Origin: Candidatus Bipolaricaulota bacterium
Lineage (GTDB): Bacteria; Bipolaricaulota; Bipolaricaulia; UBA7950; UBA9294
Length of the DNA stretch: 36,899 bases
Direction of reading: 5' to 3'
Assembly: GCA_028277345.1 (NCBI GenBank)
Contig: JANQGM010000021.1
Location: 1-36,899 of the forward strand
Part shown: piece by piece, positions 8,107-16,502 of the stretch
Layout of the letters: each line of letters opens with the position of its first letter
Position numbering within the stretch: position 1 is the first letter of the stretch
The notes under the pieces: model-generated
Told to the model about the DNA's origin: nothing
Database searches by the model: none
What the model saw: only the letters and a program-made list of their open reading frames with translations
Program-made: the position numbers and the translations under genes

Positions 8107-8128
8107 GTCCTATTGTTTGGAATAGGGC
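8107..8128. terminator. Hairpin between convergent genes
   Basis: An eight-pair stem (8107-8114 with 8121-8128, one G-T pair) with the loop GTTTGG lies between the stops of the ATP-grasp gene and the leucine-rich-repeat gene. It may end transcription from both sides; no long T run follows on either strand. Confidence 0.45.
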
Positions 8129-8133
8129 ACGGC

Positions 8134-9198
8134 TTAGAGTGCGTCCCAATGAACGGTGGCGCCCCGTTCGACGAGGGTTCGAATGATCGTCTCGGCATCG
8201 CCGTCTTGATCCAGCGGAACCTCTCTCAGATCGATCTCATCTCCCTCACCGAGCCCGGGATTGTCAAGCAGGGGTGAGAACGAGCCGATCCCGGTGCGCG
8301 ACAATCCGAGTGTTCGCAAGTCATGGAAGTTGCGCACGATTTCGATTTCACGGATCGGATTGCGATCCAGCCAGAGTTGTTCAAGCCGAACCATCCCTTC
8401 AAGGGGGGCAAGGTCGGTGATTTGGTTGCCCCATAGGCTGAGCCGTCGAAGCGCTGTCAATCCATGTAAGTCCGAGATGTCCGCGATTCGATTGTTGTCG
8501 AGTCCGAGCCCTTCCAATTGGGTCAATCCAGACAGAGGTGCAAGGTCGTGAATCCGGTTCCCGCCCAAACTGAGCTTGATGAGACGTCCCATCCCTCGCA
8601 CGAAGCCGATGTCCTCGATGCCCGTATTGGGGAGGCCGAGCCACTCGAGCTGGATCAAGTCGGAGAGTGGGGACGTATCGTCGATCGGATTTCCGCTTAG
8701 ACCCAATTCTCGCAACTCGGTCATTTTCGACAATGGCGAGATATCCCGAATGCCGCTGTTCCAGAGCCCCAGCCATCGTAGCTGGGTGAGGTTGGCAAGC
8801 GGGGTGATATCGACGATGAAATTGAAATCGAGATCCAGGTGGACAAGGGAAGTGAGCTGAGCAAGCGGACGCGCATCCGTTATTTCGTTGCTTTTCAGGG
8901 CGAGCGTTCGAAGCCGGGTGAGGCCGGCGAGTGGAGAGAGGTCGTCGATATGGTTGTTGGACAAATCTAGCTCTTCAAGGTTCTTGCAGGCCTGGAGGCC
9001 TTCCAAATGAGCAATCTCCGAGTCCGAGGCTTCAAGGGATACGAGTGTCAATAGCTGGGTGTGAGTCAACGTTCCGGTAGAACGATTCAACGCTCTCCGA
9101 ACAGCGGCTTCCAAGTGCGCATCAGCGAATTGAACGGGCTGTTGCCACGAGACAGCAAGGAGAAGAGCGCCAATCGCGAGCCACAGAACGAGTTTCAT
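8134..9198 (-). CDS. Secreted leucine-rich-repeat protein (internalin-type repeats)
   Basis: 354 residues: a signal peptide (MKLVLWLAIGALLLAVSW), a short helical cap (DAHLEAAVRRALNRSTGTLT) and then about eleven 22-residue leucine-rich repeats. The repeats follow the pattern LxxLxLxxNxIxDIxPLxxLT (for example NLEELDLSNNHIDDLSPLAG), the bacterial internalin/SDS22 type. The last ~45 residues cap the solenoid and end in ERGATVHWDAL. No anchor, sortase motif or lipobox is visible, so the protein is probably periplasmic or secreted. Such repeats form a curved protein-binding scaffold; the partner is unknown. The ATG at 9198 follows GAAGGTGA. It is separated from the upstream peptidase operon by a terminator-like hairpin at 9250-9292. 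Confidence 0.88.
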   Translation of the reverse strand: MKLVLWLAIGALLLAVSWQQPVQFADAHLEAAVRRALNRSTGTLTHTQLLTLVSLEASDSEIAHLEGLQACKNLEELDLSNNHIDDLSPLAGLTRLRTLALKSNEITDARPLAQLTSLVHLDLDFNFIVDITPLANLTQLRWLGLWNSGIRDISPLSKMTELRELGLSGNPIDDTSPLSDLIQLEWLGLPNTGIEDIGFVRGMGRLIKLSLGGNRIHDLAPLSGLTQLEGLGLDNNRIADISDLHGLTALRRLSLWGNQITDLAPLEGMVRLEQLWLDRNPIREIEIVRNFHDLRTLGLSRTGIGSFSPLLDNPGLGEGDEIDLREVPLDQDGDAETIIRTLVERGATVHWDAL

Positions 9199-9249
9199 AC
9201 GTCACCTTCGTCCATCGGATTCCAAAGTGTACTTGGGTTCGAGGCGGTC

Positions 9250-9292
9250 AAAAAGGAGAAGAGAGAGGAACGGCTCTCGTTTCGTTCCTCTC
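9250..9292 (-). terminator. Probable terminator after the peptidase gene
   Basis: A perfect ten-pair stem (GAGAGGAACG at 9263-9272 with CGTTCCTCTC at 9283-9292) is followed on the minus strand by TCTTCTCC and five T (9250-9254). It suits the end of the unit containing the M42 peptidase. The rest of 9199-9471 shows nothing I can name. Confidence 0.6.
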
Positions 9293-9471
9293 CCCTCTGG
9301 AGTCAAGGAGGCGTCTTGGTTATCCAACGCACCGCTAGTGTAGGCGGGTGCGCCTCTGCTCCATAGCGCAGACGTCGGTCTCAAGGCCGGCATCGATCCC
9401 CTCATGAGAGGATGTAAGGGAGGCTGGTTGGCCGGACAATGGTAAATATTTATTTCTGGACATCGGCCACA

Positions 9472-10518
9472 TCAAAGATTCCCAAGTAACGCGGTCACGG
9501 CTGCTGTTAGCTGATCGAATGCAGCTAGCGGAGCCACTTCAAACCCATGACTGCTCGCGCGGACGTATCCGAAACAGGCCGCTCGCGGAGAAGCGCCGAT
9601 CGAGTAGACCATGCTGGCGTCCGATGCCGCACCGCTGTAAACAACGGGTTGCATCTCTACGCCTGCGCCTTGCGAGATCGCGCAGATCTCGCGAAGCAAG
9701 GCTTGGTCATAGGGAGCGACGCGATCTCTCGATCGAATGCCGGGACGGCCGTCCAGGGCGATGGGGCACTCGGGGACAAGCGGGCTCCCATCGACGGCGA
9801 CGAAGACATCCGGGCGTTCGCGTTGAGCGAGGACCTTGGCTCCCAAACAGCCGACTTCCTCTTCGACGGTGAAGGCGACCAGCGTCGGCGACCGAGGTTG
9901 GGACTTCCGGCTCCTGAGATCCTTGAGCGCCTGCAAGAACGAGACGATGGCCAGTCGGTTGTCGAAGGTCCACGCACCGACCCACGGGAAATCTGAGTCG
10001 CCGAAAACAAAGGGTCCCCGGGTCTCTCGCTTCGGTACGACGGCGGCGCCGAGGCGGATGCCTCGTTCTGCAAGCTGCTGAGGCGTGAGTCCCGTAAAGA
10101 TGCGCGCTGTTTCCCACGATGGGCCGGCCTCTACGACCTTCCGCGAATGGCCTGAGCCCAAGGAAAGCATGCCATGGGCGTCGTCACGGTCTCCAAGAAT
10201 CGTGACCGCGGTCTCGCCGATCTTCCATGAGAAGAGGCCACCCAATCGATCGACGCACAGACGCCCATCGGCGGCGATCTCCGAGACCGTCATGCCGATT
10301 TCGTCCATGTGCGCGGCGTAGCAAATGGTTGGCGCCGCTACGTCGCGCCCATCAAGGCGAACGAGAACGTTTCCCGCCCCATCAAGCTCAGGCGAGAAAC
10401 CCATGGTCTCCAAGCGAGTAAGGAGGAACGCGGCCATTCGATCTTCATGTCCTGATGGGCTGGGAATATCCAATAGCTCCGAGAACAACTTCAACCCGGC
10501 ATGCTTGAGCGTGGTCAT
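9472..10518 (-). CDS. M42 family metallo-aminopeptidase
   Basis: 348 residues, the normal length for the M42 (PepA/TET/FrvX) family of cytosolic, di-metal, self-compartmentalising aminopeptidases. The expected metal and catalytic residues are all present: His and Asp in YAAHMDEIGM, the bridging Asp in AWTFDNRLA, the catalytic Glu pair in VEEEVGCLGAK, the Asp in VAVDGSP and the C-terminal His in SSHGFEVAPL. The N-terminal LLDIPSPSGHED is also typical. It would trim peptides or oligopeptides in the cytoplasm. The ATG at 10518 follows AAGGAGG. It begins 21 bases after the ferritin-like gene on the same strand, so the two are probably co-transcribed, possibly also with the signalling operon further upstream. 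Confidence 0.93.
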   Translation of the reverse strand: MTTLKHAGLKLFSELLDIPSPSGHEDRMAAFLLTRLETMGFSPELDGAGNVLVRLDGRDVAAPTICYAAHMDEIGMTVSEIAADGRLCVDRLGGLFSWKIGETAVTILGDRDDAHGMLSLGSGHSRKVVEAGPSWETARIFTGLTPQQLAERGIRLGAAVVPKRETRGPFVFGDSDFPWVGAWTFDNRLAIVSFLQALKDLRSRKSQPRSPTLVAFTVEEEVGCLGAKVLAQRERPDVFVAVDGSPLVPECPIALDGRPGIRSRDRVAPYDQALLREICAISQGAGVEMQPVVYSGAASDASMVYSIGASPRAACFGYVRASSHGFEVAPLAAFDQLTAAVTALLGNL

Positions 10519-10539
10519 GCGCCCTCCTTCTCGTCTTGG

Positions 10540-10983
10540 CTAATTCTCAGTCAAGATGTGTTCGTCGTATTCGGACTCAAGCTGGAGCTTGTGCTTGCCT
10601 TCCTCCTTGGCGAGGGCCTCGAACAAGGATCGGGCTTCTCCATTCAACTCGGCGAGTCGAGAGTAGAGTTTGACGGCGCCCTCCTCGCGTTTCATTGCGA
10701 GGATCATGGCTTCCTGGAGGTTCATGTTCGGCGATGCCGCCACGCCAACAAGTAGGTCGGACAGGTTCAAGTCCTCGATAGAGCCCTCTCCAGTCGCCGC
10801 CATCTCTTCGGGCGTGATCCGAGAGAGCATTTCCACGTGGCCGTGTTCAACGCCAGCGAGCTCGGCGAACAAGCCCTTTACAGCAGGATCCTTGGCCTTC
10901 TGTGACCATTCTTTGTAGAACGCCTCGGCTTCTTTCTCCTTCTCAATGGCGAAATCCAGAGCTTTCTTCATCTGATCTCTCAT
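10540..10983 (-). CDS. Ferritin-like di-iron protein (rubrerythrin-type domain without rubredoxin)
   Basis: 147 residues forming a four-helix ferritin-like fold. Two ExxH iron-binding motifs are present: EHGH (residues 46-49) and EGKH in the last helix (LAKEEGKHKLQLE), with further helix glutamates in IEKEKEAEAFYKEW. The C-terminal rubredoxin domain of classical rubrerythrin is absent. Proteins of this sort handle peroxide or store iron in anaerobes. The ATG at 10983 follows GAGGAGG. It lies 75 bases downstream of the eight-PAS kinase gene and 21 bases upstream of the peptidase gene, all on the minus strand. The true rubrerythrin at 23892 is a separate gene. Substrate and partner are not determinable from sequence. 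Confidence 0.85.
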   Translation of the reverse strand: MRDQMKKALDFAIEKEKEAEAFYKEWSQKAKDPAVKGLFAELAGVEHGHVEMLSRITPEEMAATGEGSIEDLNLSDLLVGVAASPNMNLQEAMILAMKREEGAVKLYSRLAELNGEARSLFEALAKEEGKHKLQLESEYDEHILTEN

Positions 10984-11058
10984 GAATGCTGCCTCCTCAA
11001 CCCACTGTTGGATGTCAGGCGCAAAGTGTAGCCGGTTGATTCGCCGTGCGCGAACGAA

Positions 11059-14000
11059 TCAGCCCGGAGTCTCACGGCAATTCACCACAGGCAGATCGAT
11101 GAGGAACCGTGTGAATTCCCCCTCCTGAGACTCGACCTGAATGCGGCCGTTGTGTTCGTGAATGATGCCATAGCTAATCGAGAGTCCCAGTCCCGTCCCT
11201 CGGTCGCGCGTTTTCGTGGTGAAAAAGGGATCGAAGACACGAGAGATCAGGTTGTCGGGGATTCCGATTCCGCGATCTTCAACCACGGTTCGCAGCCACC
11301 GCTGCCCATCCCAGGAGCCGTCTCTGACCTGAATGCGTATGCGCTTCTCAGGACTTGAGATGGGGAATTTCTCATTGAGGCTATCCCGCGCATTGGTGAT
11401 GAGATTGATGAGAACTTGCTGAATCTGCTGCGAGCGGCAGCGAATGGAGGGCAGATTATCGGCAACGTCGATGTCGAGCTGAATGAAATCCTTGCGAAGG
11501 AGAGAGCCGATAATCGAAAGTGAGGCATCGACGATATCGAGCATTCGTGCCTGACTTGCGTGTTCTACGTCCTGACGTGCAAACGAAAGCAAGTTGCGTA
11601 CGATTCGAGCGACGCGATCGCCCTCTTCTTTGATGCCCTCAGCATACTCTCTGAGTGTCAAGTCATCGACGCGGGAGCTGATCAGCTCCGCATAATTGAT
11701 CATCCCAGTTAGCGGGTTATTGATCTCATGGGCAACACCGCTGGCAAGCGTTCCGATGGATTCAAGTTTCTGACTTTGCCGGAGGTGTGCTTCGAGTTGC
11801 TTTCGATCGGAGATGTCGCGAATGGCGGCGAGCACAACGTTCGTGCCTAGAAGCGTGGCCATGCGAAGGTTGACTTCCACCCAAAACACGTCGCCGCTCT
11901 TTTTCATGCAATGCCATTCGAACAATTGAGGATCCCCCGCCGCTGCCGCGTGAATGCGTTTCAGGGCTTCTTCATTGGAGAACGCGGGGTCGGGTGCGCT
12001 AAAATCTTCGACCGTCAGGCCAAGGAAATCGGATAGCGGATACCCAAACATCTCTTCGATTTTCGCGTTTCCATCCAGCAGTTGCCCCGTTTTTGCATCG
12101 TGAAGCGTGATGGCGTCGCTCGCACTGTTGAAGATGGTCCTATAGTTTTCTTCCGATTCCTTGAGGGCGCGTTCGGCGGTTTTGCGGGCCGAGATGTCGG
12201 AGGCATAGACGAACTCGTAGTCTCTATCTTGGAAGTGGATATACTGCGCCTTGAGTTCCACAGGGAAGATCGACCCATCACTTCGAATGAAGTCCGTCTC
12301 CGATAGCTCGATTCCGCCAGCCTTCAGTGCGGCCCATAGCGAATCGCGCTGATCACGCGGATAGTTTGGCGTAAGGTCCCATACATGCAGGTTCAGAAGG
12401 TCTTCTCGCGAGTAGCCGAGCAATCGGCAAGACGCCTCATTGACTATGTCGAGACGTCCTGACGGTCTTAGCCACATGATCATCACATCGGTGGCATCGA
12501 TGGAAAACTGGGTCAGCGTAAGAGAACGTTCCAGCTGCTTGCGCTCCGAGATATCGAGTATCGTGAAGATGGTGCCCTTTCGGTGGTCGGAGCGATCGAT
12601 GTTCGAGAAATGCAAAGCGACGTCGAAGAGCGTCCCATCCTTGTGCCTCCATTGCGTTTCGGTTCGAGCTACCCCCTTGCGAATGAGTGCAGGCCGCAGC
12701 GATTGCTGAAGACGTTGGTACTCCTCTCTATCGGGAGCCGTAAGCGTAGGGCTTTGCCCGATCAGTTCCTCGGATCGATAGCCGCTCAGCGCACAAATCC
12801 GATCGGAAACCCACTCGAAAACTCCATGCCGAATCAGCCCGATTCCGACAGGAGACGCCTCCAATATGCTACGGTGTGTGGCTTCGGATTCCTTCAGCTG
12901 CTCATCGGAGCGTTTCCGTTCCGTGATGTCTTGCACAAGAACTTGCACATCCCATCTGCCACGACCACTTTGCATCACGCGAACGTGGACTTCCCCGGAG
13001 CGAATGTCACCGGCGTACGTCTCCCAGGATGTTTCAAAGGGAGTGGGCGTCTTTCCGACAATAATCTCCCGGAATGTGCGCACGTACCGAGGAAGGTCCT
13101 GTGGCCTCACGGCGGGGAGCCTCGTGAAGTGTTTCCCGAGAAACTCCGCTTGGTTGTAGCCAGTCATATCGCACAACGCGCGATTGCAGGAGTTGATTCT
13201 TCCGGCGAAATCGACGGTGAGGATTCCAACCGGAGACAGTTCAACGATGTTCCTGTAGCGTTCTTCGGACTTCTGGAGTTCGGCCAGCACGCGGGCACGT
13301 TCGGAGACGTCCTCAAGCGTACCTTCGTAGTACAAGGTTTCTCCCGTATGATCCCGGACCGTTCGGGCACTTTCGCGCACCTGGAGGGTCGATCCATTCT
13401 TGCGGGTCCATGTGGATTCCTTGCCGACGATGGCTCCCTCCTCTTCCATCAATTTGCGGAAGTCCGATCGTGGAGTTTCAGGCTCGTACCCTCCTTCTTC
13501 GAGATTGCGGCTTGCTAATTCCTCGAAGGAGCTGAATCCAAGCATCTGTACGAGCGCGGGGTTGGCCATCAGTATTCTACCATCCGGCGTTGTACGATAG
13601 ATGCCAAGCTGCGTGTTCTCGATGAAGGATCGAAGGCGGGATTCACTATCTTGAAGGGCTTGCTCGGTGCGTTTGCGCTCAGAAATGTCGACCAAGATTC
13701 CGCGAAGGCCGGCGGGAGCATCATCTTCAAGAATCAATGAGGCATAGATAAGAACGGGAAATGGTGTCCCGTCGTTGCGGATCGCCGTGTATTCTTCGAC
13801 TAGGGAGTCTTTTCCAGCGATGATTCGCTGCATCGCCTGAGCGGCCGTTTCACGATCTTCCGGAATCAGCATGTCGAGACCATTGATCCCAGCTTCAAAA
13901 CGCGCACGCGTGTAGCCGTATCGATCGAATGCGACATTGTTGATGAACGTAAGATTCCCGTCCAAATCACACTCAAAGACGATCTCCGGAAGCATCTCGG

Positions 14001-15165
14001 ACAGTTCTCGAAAACGACGCTCCGAAGCGCGCAATGCTTGAGTTGCTTGAATCAACGAGGTGATTTCGGTGGCAATGACGAGAACGAGTCTCTGCTCATT
14101 TTCCGAGGAGAACGGCCGTTCCCGGATTTCAAAGATGCGTCCCTGGCGATCTGCCCACCTGCGCACGGTTTCCTGCCTTGAGCTAAATCCATCAAGCGTT
14201 CGGCAGGGATCGCACCTCTGGTCAAGTCCGTGGAAAATCTCGTAACACTTCCGTCCCTCTGGATTGCCGAAGTACTCACGGAACCGCTTGTTTGCCAAGG
14301 GGATTGAGTGATCGGGAGCTTGCAGGTAGAGCAAAGCTGGCATCGTTTCCATGATCGTCCGAAGGCGCGCACGTTCAGCAAGGATTTGATCTGAGGCGCG
14401 TTTTTGGGCGCTGATATTCTCGTGGAGCATCAGAATGTGCTCGGGCGATCCGTCTCCGCTACTTAGCATGGAGCAACTGACATTGGCCCAAATGACTTGT
14501 CCATCATTCCGAATGAGCCTCTTGGTTCGAGTGAAAACGTGGGAGTCTCCGTTCCTCAACGATGCGATTCCTTGTGCTTCAGCCGGCCAATCATCCGGAT
14601 GTGTGATCTGTCGGTTGGTCAGATTTGCCAGGTCCTCTGCGGTGTAGCCGAGAAGCCGGCGAAAGGCGGAGTTGTGGAAAGAGAATGACGGCGATGCTGG
14701 CGTTACGATGGCGATGCCAATGGGACTAGCTTCAAAGACACTTCGAAATCGCTGTTCCGACTCCATGAGTGCCGTCTGATGTTGCTGGCGATCCAGCGCA
14801 TGGTGGATCGTTCGAGCCAGCAGGGTAGTTGTGATGTCTCCCTTGGGCAAGTAATCCTGAGCCCCTGCTTGGATGGCTCTCTCGGCCAACACATCGTCTT
14901 CTGTCCCGGTCAACACGACGAGCGGCGTCCCCACGGCTGAAGCAAGGATTGATTCGACAGTTTGCATACCCTGTGAGTCCGGCAGTCCGAGGTCGGATAG
15001 GATGATATCGTAGCTTTCCTCGCGTAGGCGCTCCAGCGTTTCACGAAGTGTCGTCACATGCTCGACGTGCGAGATGGCTAGGGATGTGTTTGCGAGGTGT
15101 TCACGCACCAATCGACCGTCCCCAGGGTTGTCTTCGACAAGAAGGAGGGTTAGATCCGACGACAT
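11059..15165 (-). CDS. Receiver plus eight-PAS histidine kinase
   Basis: About 1368 residues with no membrane helix, hence cytoplasmic. Order: an N-terminal receiver (about 1-130; TLLLVEDNPGD, phospho-acceptor Asp in IILSDLGLPDS), then eight successive PAS domains between about 135 and 1125, then HisKA with the phospho-acceptor in [11 protein letters not shown] (about 1150) and a complete HATPase (NLITNARDSLN, GIGIPDNL, GTGLGLSI). PAS2 carries an unusual cysteine cluster. I take the ATG at 15165 as the start, because it begins the receiver at once, follows AAGGG and lies one base after the upstream stop; a longer frame reaches 15228. It is the last gene of the five-gene signalling operon. Its receiver may accept phosphate from the upstream kinase, and its own output partner is not encoded beside it. 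Confidence 0.92.
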   Translation of the reverse strand: MSSDLTLLLVEDNPGDGRLVREHLANTSLAISHVEHVTTLRETLERLREESYDIILSDLGLPDSQGMQTVESILASAVGTPLVVLTGTEDDVLAERAIQAGAQDYLPKGDITTTLLARTIHHALDRQQHQTALMESEQRFRSVFEASPIGIAIVTPASPSFSFHNSAFRRLLGYTAEDLANLTNRQITHPDDWPAEAQGIASLRNGDSHVFTRTKRLIRNDGQVIWANVSCSMLSSGDGSPEHILMLHENISAQKRASDQILAERARLRTIMETMPALLYLQAPDHSIPLANKRFREYFGNPEGRKCYEIFHGLDQRCDPCRTLDGFSSRQETVRRWADRQGRIFEIRERPFSSENEQRLVLVIATEITSLIQATQALRASERRFRELSEMLPEIVFECDLDGNLTFINNVAFDRYGYTRARFEAGINGLDMLIPEDRETAAQAMQRIIAGKDSLVEEYTAIRNDGTPFPVLIYASLILEDDAPAGLRGILVDISERKRTEQALQDSESRLRSFIENTQLGIYRTTPDGRILMANPALVQMLGFSSFEELASRNLEEGGYEPETPRSDFRKLMEEEGAIVGKESTWTRKNGSTLQVRESARTVRDHTGETLYYEGTLEDVSERARVLAELQKSEERYRNIVELSPVGILTVDFAGRINSCNRALCDMTGYNQAEFLGKHFTRLPAVRPQDLPRYVRTFREIIVGKTPTPFETSWETYAGDIRSGEVHVRVMQSGRGRWDVQVLVQDITERKRSDEQLKESEATHRSILEASPVGIGLIRHGVFEWVSDRICALSGYRSEELIGQSPTLTAPDREEYQRLQQSLRPALIRKGVARTETQWRHKDGTLFDVALHFSNIDRSDHRKGTIFTILDISERKQLERSLTLTQFSIDATDVMIMWLRPSGRLDIVNEASCRLLGYSREDLLNLHVWDLTPNYPRDQRDSLWAALKAGGIELSETDFIRSDGSIFPVELKAQYIHFQDRDYEFVYASDISARKTAERALKESEENYRTIFNSASDAITLHDAKTGQLLDGNAKIEEMFGYPLSDFLGLTVEDFSAPDPAFSNEEALKRIHAAAAGDPQLFEWHCMKKSGDVFWVEVNLRMATLLGTNVVLAAIRDISDRKQLEAHLRQSQKLESIGTLASGVAHEINNPLTGMINYAELISSRVDDLTLREYAEGIKEEGDRVARIVRNLLSFARQDVEHASQARMLDIVDASLSIIGSLLRKDFIQLDIDVADNLPSIRCRSQQIQQVLINLITNARDSLNEKFPISSPEKRIRIQVRDGSWDGQRWLRTVVEDRGIGIPDNLISRVFDPFFTTKTRDRGTGLGLSISYGIIHEHNGRIQVESQEGEFTRFLIDLPVVNCRETPG

Positions 15166-15166
15166 C

Positions 15167-16060
15167 TTAGCCCTTGTCTCTGGCTTGCCTGTACTCGAGT
15201 TTCCGCTCATACATGTTTCGATCGGCAACGACGATCAAGTCGTTGAGCGATGGCGCTTGCTTTGGATCGAAGGTGGCAACGCCGATCGAGAGCGACAGTG
15301 AGATAGAGGCCTCCAAGCTTTGTTCTTCATGGCCCAAGTGGTCGCTGAATCGCGCCAACAGAGAATTGACGCCTGGCGGGTGAGCTTCCACGGCTAAGGC
15401 CACGAACTCGTCGCCGCCCAAGCGGCCGATGATATCCGAATCACGAAGAGCGGCGCTGAAGGCGCGAGCCGCCGCCTTCAGCGCTTCATCGCCTTGAAGA
15501 TGTCCGTGGGTATCGTTGATTGCCTTGAGGTCATTCATGTCCGCGAGTAGGAGCACGGATTCTCGGCTATTGCGCTTGGCAAGGCGCAGGCTCTGGAGCG
15601 CGAGAAGACGAAACCCTCTTCGGTTGTACAAGCCTGTGAGGGGGTCCCGCAATGATAGTTCTTCCAGATCCGAGCGAAAGGCATGTCTCAGGACGGTGTA
15701 GCGAACCGCGTGTTCCAAGAGGTTGCCTTCAAGCTGGCCCTTGATCAGATAATCGTGTGCCCCGCTTCGCACAGCTTGTTCAGCTGTTTCAACATCTGCT
15801 TGCGACGATAGGATGATGATGGGGATATCCGTTGCATGCGCGCGTAGTCGATGAAATCCTTGGAGACCTGAACTGTCGGGGAGAGAAAGATCAAGCAAGA
15901 TCAAGTCGACTAAACGGTCCTCGATCAGGCGTATGCAATCGCGAACTCGGCTAACAATAGTGATTTCCGCCATGTCTTGACATTCGACGAGCATATCTTG
16001 GACGATCCGCGCATCGCCAGGATTATCCTCGACAAGCAGAACCCTTGTTCGCCTATCCAT
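15167..16060 (-). CDS. REC-GGDEF response regulator, diguanylate cyclase
   Basis: 297 residues: a receiver (about 1-125; VLLVEDNPGD, acceptor Asp in LILLDLSLPDSSG, conserved Lys in DYLIKG) followed by a GGDEF domain (about 135-295). The active-site loop RLGGDEF is intact. An RDSD sequence sits exactly five residues before it, the canonical RxxD inhibitory site for c-di-GMP feedback. The product is therefore expected to be an active, feedback-controlled diguanylate cyclase switched by phosphorylation. Its start overlaps the end of the preceding receiver gene by eight bases, and the ribosome binding site is poor, which suggests translational coupling. The likely donors are the kinases encoded on either side. 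The PleD/WspR-like arrangement with a single receiver is common. Confidence 0.94.
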   Translation of the reverse strand: MDRRTRVLLVEDNPGDARIVQDMLVECQDMAEITIVSRVRDCIRLIEDRLVDLILLDLSLPDSSGLQGFHRLRAHATDIPIIILSSQADVETAEQAVRSGAHDYLIKGQLEGNLLEHAVRYTVLRHAFRSDLEELSLRDPLTGLYNRRGFRLLALQSLRLAKRNSRESVLLLADMNDLKAINDTHGHLQGDEALKAAARAFSAALRDSDIIGRLGGDEFVALAVEAHPPGVNSLLARFSDHLGHEEQSLEASISLSLSIGVATFDPKQAPSLNDLIVVADRNMYERKLEYRQARDKG

Positions 16061-16502
16061 TGGGAGGAAGCTTTACGATGGTCAGCCAGAAATTCTCGAT
16101 GGCTTTGACCACGCGCAGAAACTGATCGAGGTCGAGAGGTTTTCTGATATAGCAGTTCGCATGAAGGTTATAGCTCTTGATGATATCCTCTTCTGCATCC
16201 GATACGGTCAGGATAACCACCGGGATTCTCTTCAGCTTGTCATCCTGCTTGACCTCGGCGAGGACTTCCCGACCATCTTTGCGCGGCAGATTCAGGTCAA
16301 GAAGAATGACATCGGGACGGGGCGCTTGCGCGTAACCGGCTTCACGACGCAGCAGGGAAAGTGCCTCAATGCCATCCTGAACCCACGTAATCCGGTTGGA
16401 TACCTTGGCGTCTCGAAGCGCCTCTTGGGCGAGCCTTGCATCGCCTTCGTTGTCCTCGACGAGCAGAATCTCTACGGGTCTACCAATTCCTGCGACACTC
16501 AT
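16053..16502 (-). CDS. Single-domain response regulator, Rcp1-like
   Basis: 149 residues consisting of one receiver domain: acidic pocket in EILLVEDNEGDARL, acceptor Asp in VILLDLNLPRKDG, Thr in VVILTVSDAEED and Lys in YIRKPLDLDQF. The longer beta4-alpha4 loop and the C-terminal ending VVKAIENFWLTIVKLP place it with Rcp1, the partner of the cyanobacterial phytochrome kinase Cph1. There is no output domain, so it should act as a phosphate shuttle or by protein contact. The ATG at 16502 follows GGAGG and overlaps the stop of the kinase gene by four bases. Its kinase neighbour has the phytochrome-type HisKA, which fits an Rcp1-type pairing although no chromophore domain is present. Confidence 0.93.
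   Translation of the reverse strand: MSVAGIGRPVEILLVEDNEGDARLAQEALRDAKVSNRITWVQDGIEALSLLRREAGYAQAPRPDVILLDLNLPRKDGREVLAEVKQDDKLKRIPVVILTVSDAEEDIIKSYNLHANCYIRKPLDLDQFLRVVKAIENFWLTIVKLPPNG

Noticed and set aside
8300-9050. Regularly spaced repeats that might suggest a repeat array
   Set aside because: The periodicity is 66 bases, in frame with the leucine-rich-repeat gene, and comes from the protein repeats; they are not identical repeats with unique spacers.
11037-11061. TGATTCG/CGAATCA inverted repeat at the end of the long kinase gene as a terminator
   Set aside because: It overlaps the stop codon, has a short stem with competing folds and no T run, and the next gene follows after only 75 bases.
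12583-13518. Open 311-codon plus-strand frame
   Set aside because: It is antisense to the eight-PAS kinase, whose motifs are intact along the whole stretch.
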